In this document: positions 25,670 to 34,452 of the stretch, piece after piece
Numbering within the stretch: the stretch's first letter is position 1
How the letters are laid out: each line of letters opens with the position of its first letter
Origin: Cytophagales bacterium
GTDB lineage: Bacteria > Bacteroidota > Bacteroidia > Cytophagales > Cytophagaceae
Assembly (NCBI GenBank): GCA_004294225.1
Contig: REBA01000027.1
Location: 1 to 42,026, forward strand
Direction: 5' to 3'
DNA length: 42,026 bases
Translations under genes and position numbers: made by a program
The notes under the pieces: model-generated
What the model was told of the DNA's origin: nothing
What the model saw: the letters and a program-made list of their open reading frames with translations, nothing else
Database searches by the model: none

Positions 25670-25763
25670 AATAAACAGAAAAAAATATAACTATTAAAAT
25701 TTTTACTTGTATAAGACGATAATTAATAATAATTTAATTATCCAAACCCTAAACTAAATATTT

Positions 25764-26606
25764 ATGAAAATAAAATTACTATCAGGATTAACTGCATTAT
25801 ATTTTATAGCACTTAATCCAATTTTTGCTCAGCAAGTTCTTGAAAAATCTTATGTAGAAGATGAATTTAACACTGCAGGTAACTTGGTAACCATATCTGG
25901 ATCTAGAAAAGTAAGAGTTTCCAAAAATATTGAAGGCGGATACATCGATGTTCAGTTCGACACACTTAAAGGTGGTGCCACTGACGATTTTATCAACTTT
26001 ACTTTTTCAAGAGTATTAGATTTATCTAGCCTTGGAGATAGAAAATATACTTTAGAATTCGAATCTACACAACCGATGAGTTGTTGGTTTGTATTGAGTA
26101 ATGTATCTTGGGGGCCATATGCTCAAGCACAGCAAAACAACTCACTTTATTTGTTTGATTTTGGAAAGGAAACGGTTACACGTTCCTTTGAATTATCGGA
26201 TGAACTTAAAGGAGATTTTAAGAGCGATAAAGTTTCTAATGCCTATATAGTGCTTAACCCTACATTTTCTCCCCCTACTTTTACTTCAGGAGAAACTGTT
26301 TTGCCTGGAAGCATTAAAATATATAACCTTAAAATAGGCAACTCTTCTACACTAAATGTAAACGATATCAATATAATCAATCAAACCAATGTTTATTTTG
26401 AAAATGATAATCAATCAATAGCCTATAATAACCTAGACGTAAATTCAGAAATTACGGTATATGATATGATGGGTAAATTAATTAAAACACACAGAAATGA
26501 AGCTAATAATGGAAAAATTGATTGTAAAGAACTAGATAAAGGAATTTATCAAGTTTATATTAATAATTCTAGAAGTAAAAAGTCTTCTAAAGTATTAGTT
26601 TATTAA
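25764..26606 (+). CDS. T9SS-tailed beta-sandwich secreted protein
   Basis: A 280-residue protein with a signal peptide ending in IFAQ. The middle (about 25-200) is rich in beta-strands (YIDVQFDTLKGGATDDFINF, KYTLEFESTQPMSCWF) and resembles a jelly-roll carbohydrate-binding fold. The last 75 residues are a type A sorting domain (SEITVYDMMGKLIKTHRNE, LDKGIYQVYI, SSKVLVY). It should be exported through type IX secretion. There is no catalytic motif. It follows a GH42-type beta-galactosidase by 94 bases and may help bind its substrate; this is inference. Confidence 0.8.
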   Translation: MKIKLLSGLTALYFIALNPIFAQQVLEKSYVEDEFNTAGNLVTISGSRKVRVSKNIEGGYIDVQFDTLKGGATDDFINFTFSRVLDLSSLGDRKYTLEFESTQPMSCWFVLSNVSWGPYAQAQQNNSLYLFDFGKETVTRSFELSDELKGDFKSDKVSNAYIVLNPTFSPPTFTSGETVLPGSIKIYNLKIGNSSTLNVNDINIINQTNVYFENDNQSIAYNNLDVNSEITVYDMMGKLIKTHRNEANNGKIDCKELDKGIYQVYINNSRSKKSSKVLVY

Positions 26607-26617
26607 GTATTGTTCCA

Positions 26618-26656
26618 AAATCAATAGCACAAGAAATCATTTTGTGCTATTGATTT
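26618..26656 (+). terminator. Terminator hairpin after the T9SS protein
   Basis: A perfect 15-base stem (AAATCAATAGCACAA / TTGTGCTATTGATTT) with a 9-base loop lies 11 bases after the stop. Only short T-runs follow. The convergent methyltransferase ends at 26770. Confidence 0.75.
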
Positions 26657-26769
26657 CTATTTAGATACTTTTAAATCAAGCCTCAATTAATGCTTATTTA
26701 GGATATATATTGATAAGTATTATTATAAAAAAATTATTAAACTGTTGACCTAGTTAAAAAATAGAAATT

Positions 26770-27576
26770 TCATTTAATTTTTTTCAGTACATAAAAAATA
26801 GATTGAGGGCTAATTCTATTTATTTTTTTTGTTGCGTGATATTTAACATTATGTTTCAATAGTCTAGAAATATACTTGTCTAAAAGCACATATGTTTTGT
26901 ACGAATAGATTGGCTTGTTAAATAAAAAACCAATATTTCGTTGAAGTAATGATGTCATTGTAAAGCAATATCCTTTAGAAACAACCCCTAATGAATACTT
27001 TGCAAATTCATTTTCAAAAAAAGATACAGGAATACCACGCTCATTTCTTGTTAATCCCATTCTTGGTTTCCTCCAATCTCCCATTGATATTATTGGTTCT
27101 CTTAATAACAAATATCCATTTGGTTTTAATACTCTGATTAACTCACTTAATACAACCGAAACATTTGGGATGTGATGTAAGGTGCCAAAACAAGTTATTA
27201 AATCAAATGTATTGTCATCAAAAGTTAAAATGCCATTAATGACAGGTTTGACGTAATAAGGGCTTAAATTTCCAATTTTGTTATTTACTAAATTGTCAGA
27301 GGGCTCTATAATGGTTATTCTCTTAATTTTATCAATGATGGGCTCAAATTCATACCCCCATGCTGAACCAAAGCCCAATACGTTCTCAAAACTTTGGTTC
27401 TTTAATTTATTGAACCCATGTATATCGTTCACCATGTGATATCCATAAGAGTATGATTTCTTATCCTTACTTCCCAAATCAGCATAACCCTCTGTTTCTT
27501 CCTCATACCAGTTTTTAATTTCATCTAATGAGAAATCATTACCGTACAACTTCACTCCTTCAAAGTATTCTTTCAT
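26770..27576 (-). CDS. Class I SAM-dependent methyltransferase
   Basis: A 268-residue protein with a slightly unusual motif I (VLGFGSAWGYE, about residues 65-75), an acidic motif II (IIEPSDN, about 90) and the Methyltransf_11 pattern FDLITCFGTLHHIPNV followed by LIRVLKPNGYLLLREP (about 120-165). The C-terminus is rich in aromatic and basic residues. The substrate is unknown; such enzymes are often linked to cell-surface glycan or lipid modification. The start codon overlaps the stop of an apparently broken upstream frame (ATGA), so it may be the last gene of a disrupted operon. Confidence 0.8.
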   Translation of the reverse strand: MKEYFEGVKLYGNDFSLDEIKNWYEEETEGYADLGSKDKKSYSYGYHMVNDIHGFNKLKNQSFENVLGFGSAWGYEFEPIIDKIKRITIIEPSDNLVNNKIGNLSPYYVKPVINGILTFDDNTFDLITCFGTLHHIPNVSVVLSELIRVLKPNGYLLLREPIISMGDWRKPRMGLTRNERGIPVSFFENEFAKYSLGVVSKGYCFTMTSLLQRNIGFLFNKPIYSYKTYVLLDKYISRLLKHNVKYHATKKINRISPQSIFYVLKKIK

Positions 27577-27937
27577 ATTTTACTATTTTTAAACTTTATC
27601 AAGAGGCAATAGAAAGCTCTATACATTTGTTTATAACAAAAATAACAAAGAGAGGTAATTTTTCCTAATAACTTAGGCGTTGAAAGGAAGAACTCTATCA
27701 TATGAATAAGTATAATATTGTTGGTAATCAAGCTATTTGTTCTGAGTATTAGAGCATCGAAGAGAAGAAAATGTTTATATCCCTGAAGCTTTATTATCTT
27801 CTTCTTGTTTTTTTAGATTCAAGGGGAAGATGTATTTTTTGTATTACCAAGTAAAAACTATAAGGCTGAGAAGGAATGGTTGACCATTTTTTTGTAGAGT
27901 TTTTTATAAAGCATAGCTTATTGATATACCAATAACG
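27573..27937 (-). pseudogene. Probable broken gene upstream of the methyltransferase
   Basis: On the minus strand one frame is open from 27937 to about 27810 (reads RYWYINKLCFIKN and then YSFYLVIQKIHLPLESKK). A second frame carries on from about 27813 to a TGA at 27573-27575 (reads GYKHFLLFDALILRT and later FYCLLIKFKNSKI). The switch falls on a run of seven A on the coding strand (plus 27808-27814), a typical frameshift site. The final TGA overlaps the methyltransferase ATG as ATGA, the usual form of coupled genes. No known family was recognised. In AT-rich DNA such frames can arise by chance. The remaining gap up to 28060 shows nothing clear. Confidence 0.4.
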
Positions 27938-28060
27938 TCAATATTACATATAACTGCCAAATAATAAAATTTAGTTCAGTTTAAGTAACCAAATACTTCG
28001 ACAAATCGTATGAAACATTGATTTCTTTTTTATAATTTACATAAATTAAATCGATGTAAG

Positions 28061-28399
28061 TTGAAAATTAGAAAAACAATATATACTTGGCTTACCACTA
28101 GATATACCATGGTAATTCGAAGTGAAGAAACATTTGCTGAAAAAAAATCATTTAGTTTTACTTATGCAAAATTACTTGTTTTTGGGTTTATATATACATC
28201 ACTAATTGCAACATTGAGTTATTATGTTGTTACAGGCGTTTTATCTACCTGGTTAGATCCCAGAGAGCAAGTATTGGAAACTAAAAAAAGAGTTGTTTCG
28301 CTTTCCGTTAGGGTAGATTCGCTTTCGGCAGAAATGGATAGAAAAGAGAGATATATCACAGATTTAAAAAAACTTTTTATAGATTTTAAAGAAGAGTAA
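28061..28399 (+). CDS. Membrane stub resembling the N-terminus of an M23 peptidase
   Basis: A 112-residue protein with TTG as start (an ATG at 28109 is possible). A short cytoplasmic segment (YTMVIRSEETFAEKKSFSFTYAKL) leads to a membrane helix at about 38-60, then a coiled coil (VVSLSVRVDSLSAEMDRKERY) to the end at FKEE. In many Bacteroidota the gene before bactofilin encodes an M23/LytM peptidase with exactly this kind of N-terminus. Here the reading frame ends right after the coiled coil and the catalytic domain is absent, with bactofilin beginning 33 bases later. It may still anchor bactofilin to the membrane. Confidence 0.65.
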   Translation: MKIRKTIYTWLTTRYTMVIRSEETFAEKKSFSFTYAKLLVFGFIYTSLIATLSYYVVTGVLSTWLDPREQVLETKKRVVSLSVRVDSLSAEMDRKERYITDLKKLFIDFKEE

Positions 28400-28432
28400 A
28401 ATAATTGATTCATTAAATTAAAAACTATTATT

Positions 28433-28852
28433 ATGGCGATGTTCAACAAAGAAACCAAACGAGAAATAGAACAGCAAGTAAGCAGTTCAACCACACATAT
28501 TGCCAAAGGGACTAATTTTGAAGGTAATATAGAGTCTTTGGGTAACATTAGAGTAGATGGTGTAATAGTTGGAAATATAAAGTGTAAGTCTAAAATAGTC
28601 ATGGGAGAGTCTGCTTTAGTTGAAGGAAATATAATCTCTCAAAATGCAGAAATTGCAGGTGAAGTAAGAGGGCTTATAGAGGTTACAGATTTGCTGGTTT
28701 TAAAGCCAACAGGTGTAGTTAATGGAGATATAGTAGCAAATAAAATGGTTGTTGAGTCAGGTGGAGCATTTAATGGGCAGTGTAAAATGGGTGCAGTTAT
28801 CAAAGAAATTCAAATTGGAGAATTACCAAAATCAAAAGAAAGAACAGCCTAA
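28433..28852 (+). CDS. Bactofilin
   Basis: A 139-residue protein with the bactofilin beta-helix core (about 22-125). Characteristic repeats are THIAKGTNFEGNIESLGNIR, VDGVIVGNI and GEVRGLIEVTDLLVL, with flexible ends. Bactofilins polymerise without nucleotide into filaments at the inner membrane and often recruit cell-wall hydrolases. It lies between a membrane stub related to M23 peptidases and the ATP synthase genes, the usual Bacteroidota order. The atpZ-like gene begins within its last codons. Confidence 0.93.
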   Translation: MAMFNKETKREIEQQVSSSTTHIAKGTNFEGNIESLGNIRVDGVIVGNIKCKSKIVMGESALVEGNIISQNAEIAGEVRGLIEVTDLLVLKPTGVVNGDIVANKMVVESGGAFNGQCKMGAVIKEIQIGELPKSKERTA

Positions 28853-29057
28853 ATCTAATACTTCACAATATCTAAAGTATTCAGGGATAGGATTTCAGAT
28901 GATATCTATTCTTTGCGTTGCTGCTTTTGGAGGAATGTGGTTAGATAAACATTTTGAAATAAAAGCTCAACTTTTTACAATTTTTTTGCTCATTTTTGCA
29001 GTAATGCTATCTATGTATAGCCTGATTAAAGGACTTACTGCAAATGATAAAAAATAA
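28815..29057 (+). CDS. AtpZ/AtpI-like ATP synthase accessory protein
   Basis: An 80-residue protein with two membrane helices (IGFQMISILCVAAFGGMW, about 25-44, and LFTIFLLIFAVMLSMYSLI, about 54-72), the PF09527-type layout with WLDKH between them. It probably aids assembly of the c-ring or ion uptake for the ATP synthase. No ATG lies in the correct frame near the expected start. A TTG at 28815 gives the usual length, whereas ATGs at 28749 and 28773 would add a tail read from the bactofilin gene. It overlaps bactofilin by 38 bases and the next gene by 14. Confidence 0.75.
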   Translation: MENYQNQKKEQPKSNTSQYLKYSGIGFQMISILCVAAFGGMWLDKHFEIKAQLFTIFLLIFAVMLSMYSLIKGLTANDKK

Positions 29058-29457
29058 TTTAACCAAAACACTATACAATTATTATACAATGCTATTGATT
29101 ATTTCAATAGTTATTTTTTCATTATTTTATATAACATCGAATTTTATTTCGAAGGAATATATTTATTCTGAATTTTGGTTGATTCAATTTTTTATACTTG
29201 TAATAACCATCTTGGGCCATTTAATAAGCTCTATTGGTTTGAACTCAAAAAGTGGAATGCACTTATTTTCAATGGCAGGTATGAGCCTTAGGTTTTTTCT
29301 TTCCTTAATTTTTATATTTATTTCGGTTTTTGTCCTAAAATTAGAAAGTGTAGCCTATGTTTTAAATTTTTTTATTTTATATTTTGTCTATACTTCGTTT
29401 GAAATTTATTTCCTATTACGTAACTTGCGACCCGATTCAAAAAAGAAGGTTCAATAA
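29044..29457 (+). CDS. Small polytopic membrane protein upstream of atpB (AtpI-like)
   Basis: A 137-residue, strongly hydrophobic protein with four predicted membrane helices (about 13-34, 44-64, 73-99 and 103-125) and a basic C-terminus. It occupies the place of the ATP synthase protein I gene, just before atpB, and overlaps the preceding AtpZ-like gene by 14 bases. Sequence similarity alone is weak, so the function is inferred from position: assembly or stability of the Fo sector. Confidence 0.65.
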   Translation: MIKNNLTKTLYNYYTMLLIISIVIFSLFYITSNFISKEYIYSEFWLIQFFILVITILGHLISSIGLNSKSGMHLFSMAGMSLRFFLSLIFIFISVFVLKLESVAYVLNFFILYFVYTSFEIYFLLRNLRPDSKKKVQ

Positions 29458-29458
29458 C

Positions 29459-30487
29459 GTGAATAAATTAATTTCCCTCCTAATTCCATTCCTAATTTTA
29501 TTAGGTGCTTCTTTGAAAGCAAATGATGTAAAAGAGATTTCTGATTCTGAAGATTTCGATCCAGGAGAGATGATTATGCACCATATTAGCGATTCTCATG
29601 ATTGGCATTTTGCTCACATAGGAGAGACCCATTTAACATTGCCTCTTCCTGTAATATTATATTCTAAAGATAGAGGTCTTGAAATATTTTCCTCCTCAAA
29701 ATTCCACAATGATACATTTGAGTACAATGGTTATAAATTAGATGCTCATGATCATATTCATTCTATAGACGAAAGTAGAAGTTTTTATGACCTTTCTATT
29801 ACTAAGAATGTAGCTTCTCTTTTATTAAGTGCTGTTCTTCTTATGATAACATTTGTTAGTATTGGAAATACTTATAAGAAAAACAAATTAAAATCGCCAA
29901 GAGGAATTCAGTCTTTCTTTGAACCGATTATTATGTACGTAAGGGACGATATAGCCAAACCTAGTCTTGGTTCTAAGGCAGATTTCTTTCTACCCTATTT
30001 ATTAACTATATTTTTCTTTATATGGTTTAATAATTTGCTTGGATTAGTTCCGGGAGGTGCAAATGTTACAGGAAATATAGCTATAACAATGACTTTAGCT
30101 TTTATTACCTTTTTAATTACAAATTTATATAGCAATTCTTACTATTGGGGACATATTCTGAATCCTCCAGGAATACCATTTGCAGTAAAGATTCTTTTAG
30201 TACCAGTAGAGCTTATGGGAATATTTACTAAGCCATTCTCATTAATGATACGACTTTTCGCAAACATCACAGCAGGTCATATAATCATTTTGAGTTTATT
30301 AGCTTTGATATTTATATTTAAAAGTGCATTTATAAGTATAGTGAGTGTACCATTTGCTGTATTTATGAATATACTTGAATTGTTTGTGGCGATTCTACAG
30401 GCATATGTGTTTACACTTCTATCCGCCATGTATATTGGCTCAGCTATAGAAGTTCACAACCATGCTGATCATGACTTTGGTCATTAA
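29459..30487 (+). CDS. atpB: F-type ATP synthase subunit a
   Basis: A 342-residue membrane protein. A GTG at 29459, one base after the previous stop, gives a signal-like N-terminus (KLISLLIPFLILLGASLKA). A periplasmic extension of about 100 residues, rich in His (MHHISDSHDWHFAHIGETH, DAHDHIH), follows. The membrane core holds the essential Arg265 in SLMIRLFANITAGH and the final helix LLSAMYIGSAIEVHNHADH. The long N-terminal extension is common in Bacteroidota. It forms the proton half-channels against the c-ring. Confidence 0.95.
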   Translation: MNKLISLLIPFLILLGASLKANDVKEISDSEDFDPGEMIMHHISDSHDWHFAHIGETHLTLPLPVILYSKDRGLEIFSSSKFHNDTFEYNGYKLDAHDHIHSIDESRSFYDLSITKNVASLLLSAVLLMITFVSIGNTYKKNKLKSPRGIQSFFEPIIMYVRDDIAKPSLGSKADFFLPYLLTIFFFIWFNNLLGLVPGGANVTGNIAITMTLAFITFLITNLYSNSYYWGHILNPPGIPFAVKILLVPVELMGIFTKPFSLMIRLFANITAGHIIILSLLALIFIFKSAFISIVSVPFAVFMNILELFVAILQAYVFTLLSAMYIGSAIEVHNHADHDFGH

Positions 30488-30508
30488 CTTGTATTTTGTT
30501 TAACTTAA

Positions 30509-30769
<261 letters not shown>

Positions 30770-30773
30770 TTAT

Positions 30774-30815
30774 TTAAAATGGTGATATTGACATTAGGTC
30801 TTATCACCATTTTAA
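30774..30815 (+). terminator. Intra-operon hairpin between atpE and atpF
   Basis: A perfect 14-base stem (TTAAAATGGTGATA / TATCACCATTTTAA) with a 14-base loop starts 4 bases after the atpE stop. It looks like a partial terminator or an mRNA-stabilising element that favours atpE over the downstream genes. Confidence 0.65.
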
Positions 30816-30848
30816 TTTATTCGAATATCAAAACAAACTTTATATATT

Positions 30849-31343
30849 ATGGATTTAGTTACCCCCCATTTTGGATTGCTTTTTTGGCAAACTATTACAT
30901 TCCTGGTGTTGATATATGTGCTTACCAAATTTGCTTGGAAACCTATAGCTAGTGCCCTAAAAGAGCGTGAAGCAACGATAGAAAATGCACTTAATGCAGC
31001 TGAAAATGCTAAATTAGAATTAGCAAATCTACAAGCAAGTAATGAGAAGCTCTTAAAAGAGACAAGATTAGAAAGAGATAAGGTATTAAAAGACGCACAT
31101 TCGGCAGCTAGTCAGATGATTGCCGAGGCAAAAGATAAAGCCATTGAAGAAGGAGCAAGACAAATAGAACAGGCTAGACTTGCTATAGAAAATGATAAGA
31201 AAGCAGCAATTGTTGAGATGAGAAATCAAGCAGGTGCTATTGCTTTACAAATAGCTGAGAAGCTTTTGAAAAGAGAATTGTCTTCTGAAGTAGCACAAAA
31301 TCAATTGGTAGCAGAGTATTTAAAAGAAGCTAACCTTAATTAA
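30849..31343 (+). CDS. atpF: F-type ATP synthase subunit b
   Basis: A 164-residue protein with one N-terminal membrane helix (LLFWQTITFLVLIYVLTKFAW, about 9-29) and a long, charged helical stalk (KEREATIENALNAAENAKLE onward). This is the peripheral stalk that joins Fo to F1. It follows atpE after a 79-base spacer with a strong hairpin, the largest gap in this operon. Twelve bases separate it from atpH. Confidence 0.95.
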   Translation: MDLVTPHFGLLFWQTITFLVLIYVLTKFAWKPIASALKEREATIENALNAAENAKLELANLQASNEKLLKETRLERDKVLKDAHSAASQMIAEAKDKAIEEGARQIEQARLAIENDKKAAIVEMRNQAGAIALQIAEKLLKRELSSEVAQNQLVAEYLKEANLN

Positions 31344-31355
31344 TCTACAAGTAGC

Positions 31356-31916
31356 ATGAATCAGTCTAGAGTAGCTTATCCTTATGCAAAATCGCTTTTT
31401 CAACTTTCTCTTGAATTACGAAAAGTAGAGGAAGTGTTAAAAGACATGCAATTGATTTCTTTAATTTGTCTAGAAAATCCTTCTTTTCAGAGAATATTAG
31501 AATCACCAATAATCCCTCAAGATAAAAAACGTAATATCTTAGATATTTTACTCAAAGGTAGAGTTACAGATATTACTTTACAAATCTGTGATTTACTGAG
31601 AAAAAAGAATCGTATTATCTATTTATTTGATATAGCTAATCAGTACATTAATATTTACAAAAAAGAGAATAATATTTTGTCTGCTGAGCTTATATCAGCT
31701 GTTCCTGTATCTGATACTTTAAAAGAGGAATTCAAATCATTAATATTAAAAAAATTTAATTCTTCAAATATTGATTTAACTCAGACTCTTAACAAAGAAA
31801 TTTTGGGAGGATACATTTTGAAAGTAGGAGATAGACAAATAGACCAGTCTATAAAAGGTAAATTAGTTTCATTGAAAAATAAATTTAAGGACAATCCATA
31901 TATATCCAAATTATAA
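31356..31916 (+). CDS. atpH: F-type ATP synthase subunit delta
   Basis: A 186-residue protein with the OSCP/delta fold. Conserved parts are [14 protein letters not shown] at the start and [22 protein letters not shown] near the C-terminus. It caps the F1 head and binds the peripheral stalk. It lies 12 bases after atpF and 2 bases before the atpA ATG. Confidence 0.95.
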   Translation: MNQSRVAYPYAKSLFQLSLELRKVEEVLKDMQLISLICLENPSFQRILESPIIPQDKKRNILDILLKGRVTDITLQICDLLRKKNRIIYLFDIANQYINIYKKENNILSAELISAVPVSDTLKEEFKSLILKKFNSSNIDLTQTLNKEILGGYILKVGDRQIDQSIKGKLVSLKNKFKDNPYISKL

Positions 31917-31918
31917 CC

Positions 31919-33493
31919 ATGGTACAAGTAAGACCTGATGAGGTATCTGCAATATTAAGAGAGCAGCTATCAAATTTTAGAACAGAAGCAGAACTAGAAG
32001 AAATAGGAACTGTATTACAAGTTGGTGACGGTGTAGCCCGTATTTACGGACTCACTCAAGCCCAATCAGGAGAGTTAATTGAATTTCAAAATGGACTTAA
32101 AGGTCTAGTTTTGAATCTTGAAGAAGACAATGTAGGAGCTGTGTTGCTTGGCGATTACAGTGATATTAAAGAGGGAGATACCGTAAAAAGAACTAAGCAA
32201 ATTGCTTATGTTAAAGCTGGTGATCAATTGGTGGGTAGAGTAGTAGATACTTTAGGAAATCCAATTGATGGTAAAGGAGAAATTGGTGGAGAGCTTTTCG
32301 ATATGCCTCTAGAAAGAAAAGCCCCAGGAGTAATTTTCCGTCAACCAGTAAATGAACCTCTTCAGACTGGAATAAAAGCTATAGATGCTATGATTCCAAT
32401 TGGTAGAGGGCAAAGAGAGTTAATCATTGGAGATAGACAGACAGGAAAAACAGCTGTTGCTATAGATACAATTATCAATCAGAGAGAGTTCTTTGAGAAA
32501 GGTGAACCAGTATTCTGTATTTATGTTGCGGTTGGTCAGAAAGCAAGTACTGTAGCTCAGATTGTGTTGGCTTTAGAAAAAGGAAAAGCGATGGATTATA
32601 CTGTAGTAGTATGTGCATCTGCTTCGGATCCAGCACCTATGCAATTCTTTGCACCATTTACAGGAGCAGCTATAGGCGAATATTTTAGAGATACTGGTCG
32701 TCCTGCTCTTGTAGTGTATGATGATTTATCTAAACAAGCTGTGGCTTATAGAGAAGTTTCTCTTCTTTTAAGAAGACCTCCTGGTCGTGAGGCGTATCCA
32801 GGTGACGTATTTTATTTGCATAGTCGTTTGCTAGAAAGAGCAGCAAAAATAAATGCGAATGATGACATTGCAAAAAGTATGAATGACTTGCCAGAATCTC
32901 TTATTGGCAAAGTAAAAGGAGGAGGTTCGCTTACTGCCCTTCCAATCATAGAGACTCAAGCAGGTGACGTTTCGGCATACATACCTACTAACGTAATCTC
33001 GATTACTGATGGTCAGATTTTCTTAGAGACCAATTTATTTAACTCTGGTATTCGGCCAGCGATAAATGTTGGTATCTCAGTATCTAGGGTAGGAGGGAAT
33101 GCTCAAATAAAATCAATGAAGAAAGTTGCTGGTACTTTAAAATTAGACCAAGCCCAATTTAGAGAGTTAGAAGCATTTGCTAAATTTGGATCTGACTTAG
33201 ATGCAGCGACTAAACTTACCATTGAAAGAGGAAGAAGAAATTTAGAAATATTGAAACAAGCACAATATTCTCCTGTGTCTGTAGCTCATCAAGTAGCTAT
33301 TATTTATGTGTCTATCAATGGTTATATAGATAGAGTGCCAGTAAAAGAAGTTAAAGCTTTTGAAAATGACTTTGCAACTATTCTTTCTGCACAACATAAA
33401 GACACTTTGAATGCATTGGCTTCAGGAAAAATTGATGATTCAATTACTTCTGTTTTGAAAAAAGTAGCTCAAGAATTGGCTAAAAAATATTAA
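31919..33493 (+). CDS. atpA: F-type ATP synthase subunit alpha
   Basis: A 524-residue protein with the Walker A motif GDRQTGKT at 171-178, the alpha-subunit region [20 protein letters not shown] and the arginine-finger segment SRVGGNAQ. It alternates with beta subunits in the F1 head. atpD (beta) and atpC (epsilon) are not present in this window; in many Bacteroidota they form a separate unit, which fits. Confidence 0.98.
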   Translation: MVQVRPDEVSAILREQLSNFRTEAELEEIGTVLQVGDGVARIYGLTQAQSGELIEFQNGLKGLVLNLEEDNVGAVLLGDYSDIKEGDTVKRTKQIAYVKAGDQLVGRVVDTLGNPIDGKGEIGGELFDMPLERKAPGVIFRQPVNEPLQTGIKAIDAMIPIGRGQRELIIGDRQTGKTAVAIDTIINQREFFEKGEPVFCIYVAVGQKASTVAQIVLALEKGKAMDYTVVVCASASDPAPMQFFAPFTGAAIGEYFRDTGRPALVVYDDLSKQAVAYREVSLLLRRPPGREAYPGDVFYLHSRLLERAAKINANDDIAKSMNDLPESLIGKVKGGGSLTALPIIETQAGDVSAYIPTNVISITDGQIFLETNLFNSGIRPAINVGISVSRVGGNAQIKSMKKVAGTLKLDQAQFRELEAFAKFGSDLDAATKLTIERGRRNLEILKQAQYSPVSVAHQVAIIYVSINGYIDRVPVKEVKAFENDFATILSAQHKDTLNALASGKIDDSITSVLKKVAQELAKKY

Positions 33494-33498
33494 TATAT

Positions 33499-34386
33499 AT
33501 GCCGAGTTTAAAAGAAGTCAGAAATAGAATCTCTTCAGTAAATTCTACGCAGCAGATTACAAAGGCAATGAAAATGGTTGCTGCTGCTAAGCTGAAAAGA
33601 GCTCAAGATAATATTCTTAAGATTAGACCTTATGCAGATAAATTAGGTGTTATATTAAAGAATATATCCAATAATATTGATACCTCTAAGGTAGAGAATC
33701 TCTTTGCTGAAGAACGCACAATTGAGAAAGTGTTGGTTATTGTGATTACTTCTGATAGAGGTCTAGCAGGAGCATTTAATGCAAACGTGATTAAGGCATC
33801 TGTTGCTCTAGTGAATGAAAAATACTCAGATTTAGAAGCTAAAGGAAATGTTACTTATTTATGTGTTGGAAAAAAAGGCCTAGATTTTTATTCCAAAAGA
33901 AATGCACCTGTTATCAATGATTATGTGGGTACTTTTCTGAATTTAAGCTTTGAAAAATCTAGAGTTATAGCAGAATATGCTATGAATAGTTTTGTTGATG
34001 GCACTTTTGACTGTGTTGAGATTGTGTATAATGAATTTAAAAATGTTGCTACGCAAGCAGTGGTAAAATCACAATTTTTACCTATAGCTCAAGATACTCA
34101 GAAATTGGCATCTAATGTTTCAGATGTAGATTATATTTATGAACCCTCGAAAGAGTTTATAGTAAAAGAATTAATTCCTAAATCGCTGAAAATCGAATTT
34201 TATAAAGCTTTATTAGAATCTAATGCATCTGAACACGGTGCGAGAATGACTGCAATGGATAAAGCTACTGATAATGCTAAAGAGTTGTTAAAAGAGCTTA
34301 GATTGTCTTATAACCGCTCAAGACAAGCTGCAATTACTAAAGAAATTCTTGAGATTGTTGGTGGTGCTGAAGCATTAAAAGCATAA
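33499..34386 (+). CDS. atpG: F-type ATP synthase subunit gamma
   Basis: A 295-residue protein. It has the N-terminal helix EVRNRISSVNSTQQITKAMKMVAAAKLKRAQ region, the central TSDRGLAGAFN motif, and the C-terminal helix SEHGARMTAMDKATDNA followed by NRSRQAAITKEILEIVGGAEAL. It is the rotor shaft of F1. It is the last gene of the operon: a strong terminator follows after 26 bases, and the next gene is on the other strand. Confidence 0.97.
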   Translation: MPSLKEVRNRISSVNSTQQITKAMKMVAAAKLKRAQDNILKIRPYADKLGVILKNISNNIDTSKVENLFAEERTIEKVLVIVITSDRGLAGAFNANVIKASVALVNEKYSDLEAKGNVTYLCVGKKGLDFYSKRNAPVINDYVGTFLNLSFEKSRVIAEYAMNSFVDGTFDCVEIVYNEFKNVATQAVVKSQFLPIAQDTQKLASNVSDVDYIYEPSKEFIVKELIPKSLKIEFYKALLESNASEHGARMTAMDKATDNAKELLKELRLSYNRSRQAAITKEILEIVGGAEALKA

Positions 34387-34412
34387 TTAACAAAAGTACA
34401 ATCATTTAATTC

Positions 34413-34452
34413 ACCTCTTATTTCTATTCGAATAGAAGTAAGAGGTTTTTTT
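34413..34452. terminator. Terminator of the ATP synthase operon, probably bidirectional
   Basis: A 16-base stem (ACCTCTTATTTCTATT pairing with AATAGAAGTAAGAGGT, one G-U pair) is followed by seven T on the plus strand. It touches the stop codon of the convergent glycosyltransferase (TTA at 34451-34453), so it could end both transcripts. Confidence 0.88.

Noticed and set aside
27637..27644. CAAAAATA as a minus-strand -7 element for the methyltransferase
   Set aside because: The match is likely by chance in AT-rich DNA; no -33 element is at the right distance and it lies within the possible upstream coding frame.
28749..28814. Longer N-terminus for the AtpZ-like protein
   Set aside because: It would be read from within bactofilin in another frame and has no relation to the family; the TTG at 28815 gives the normal size.
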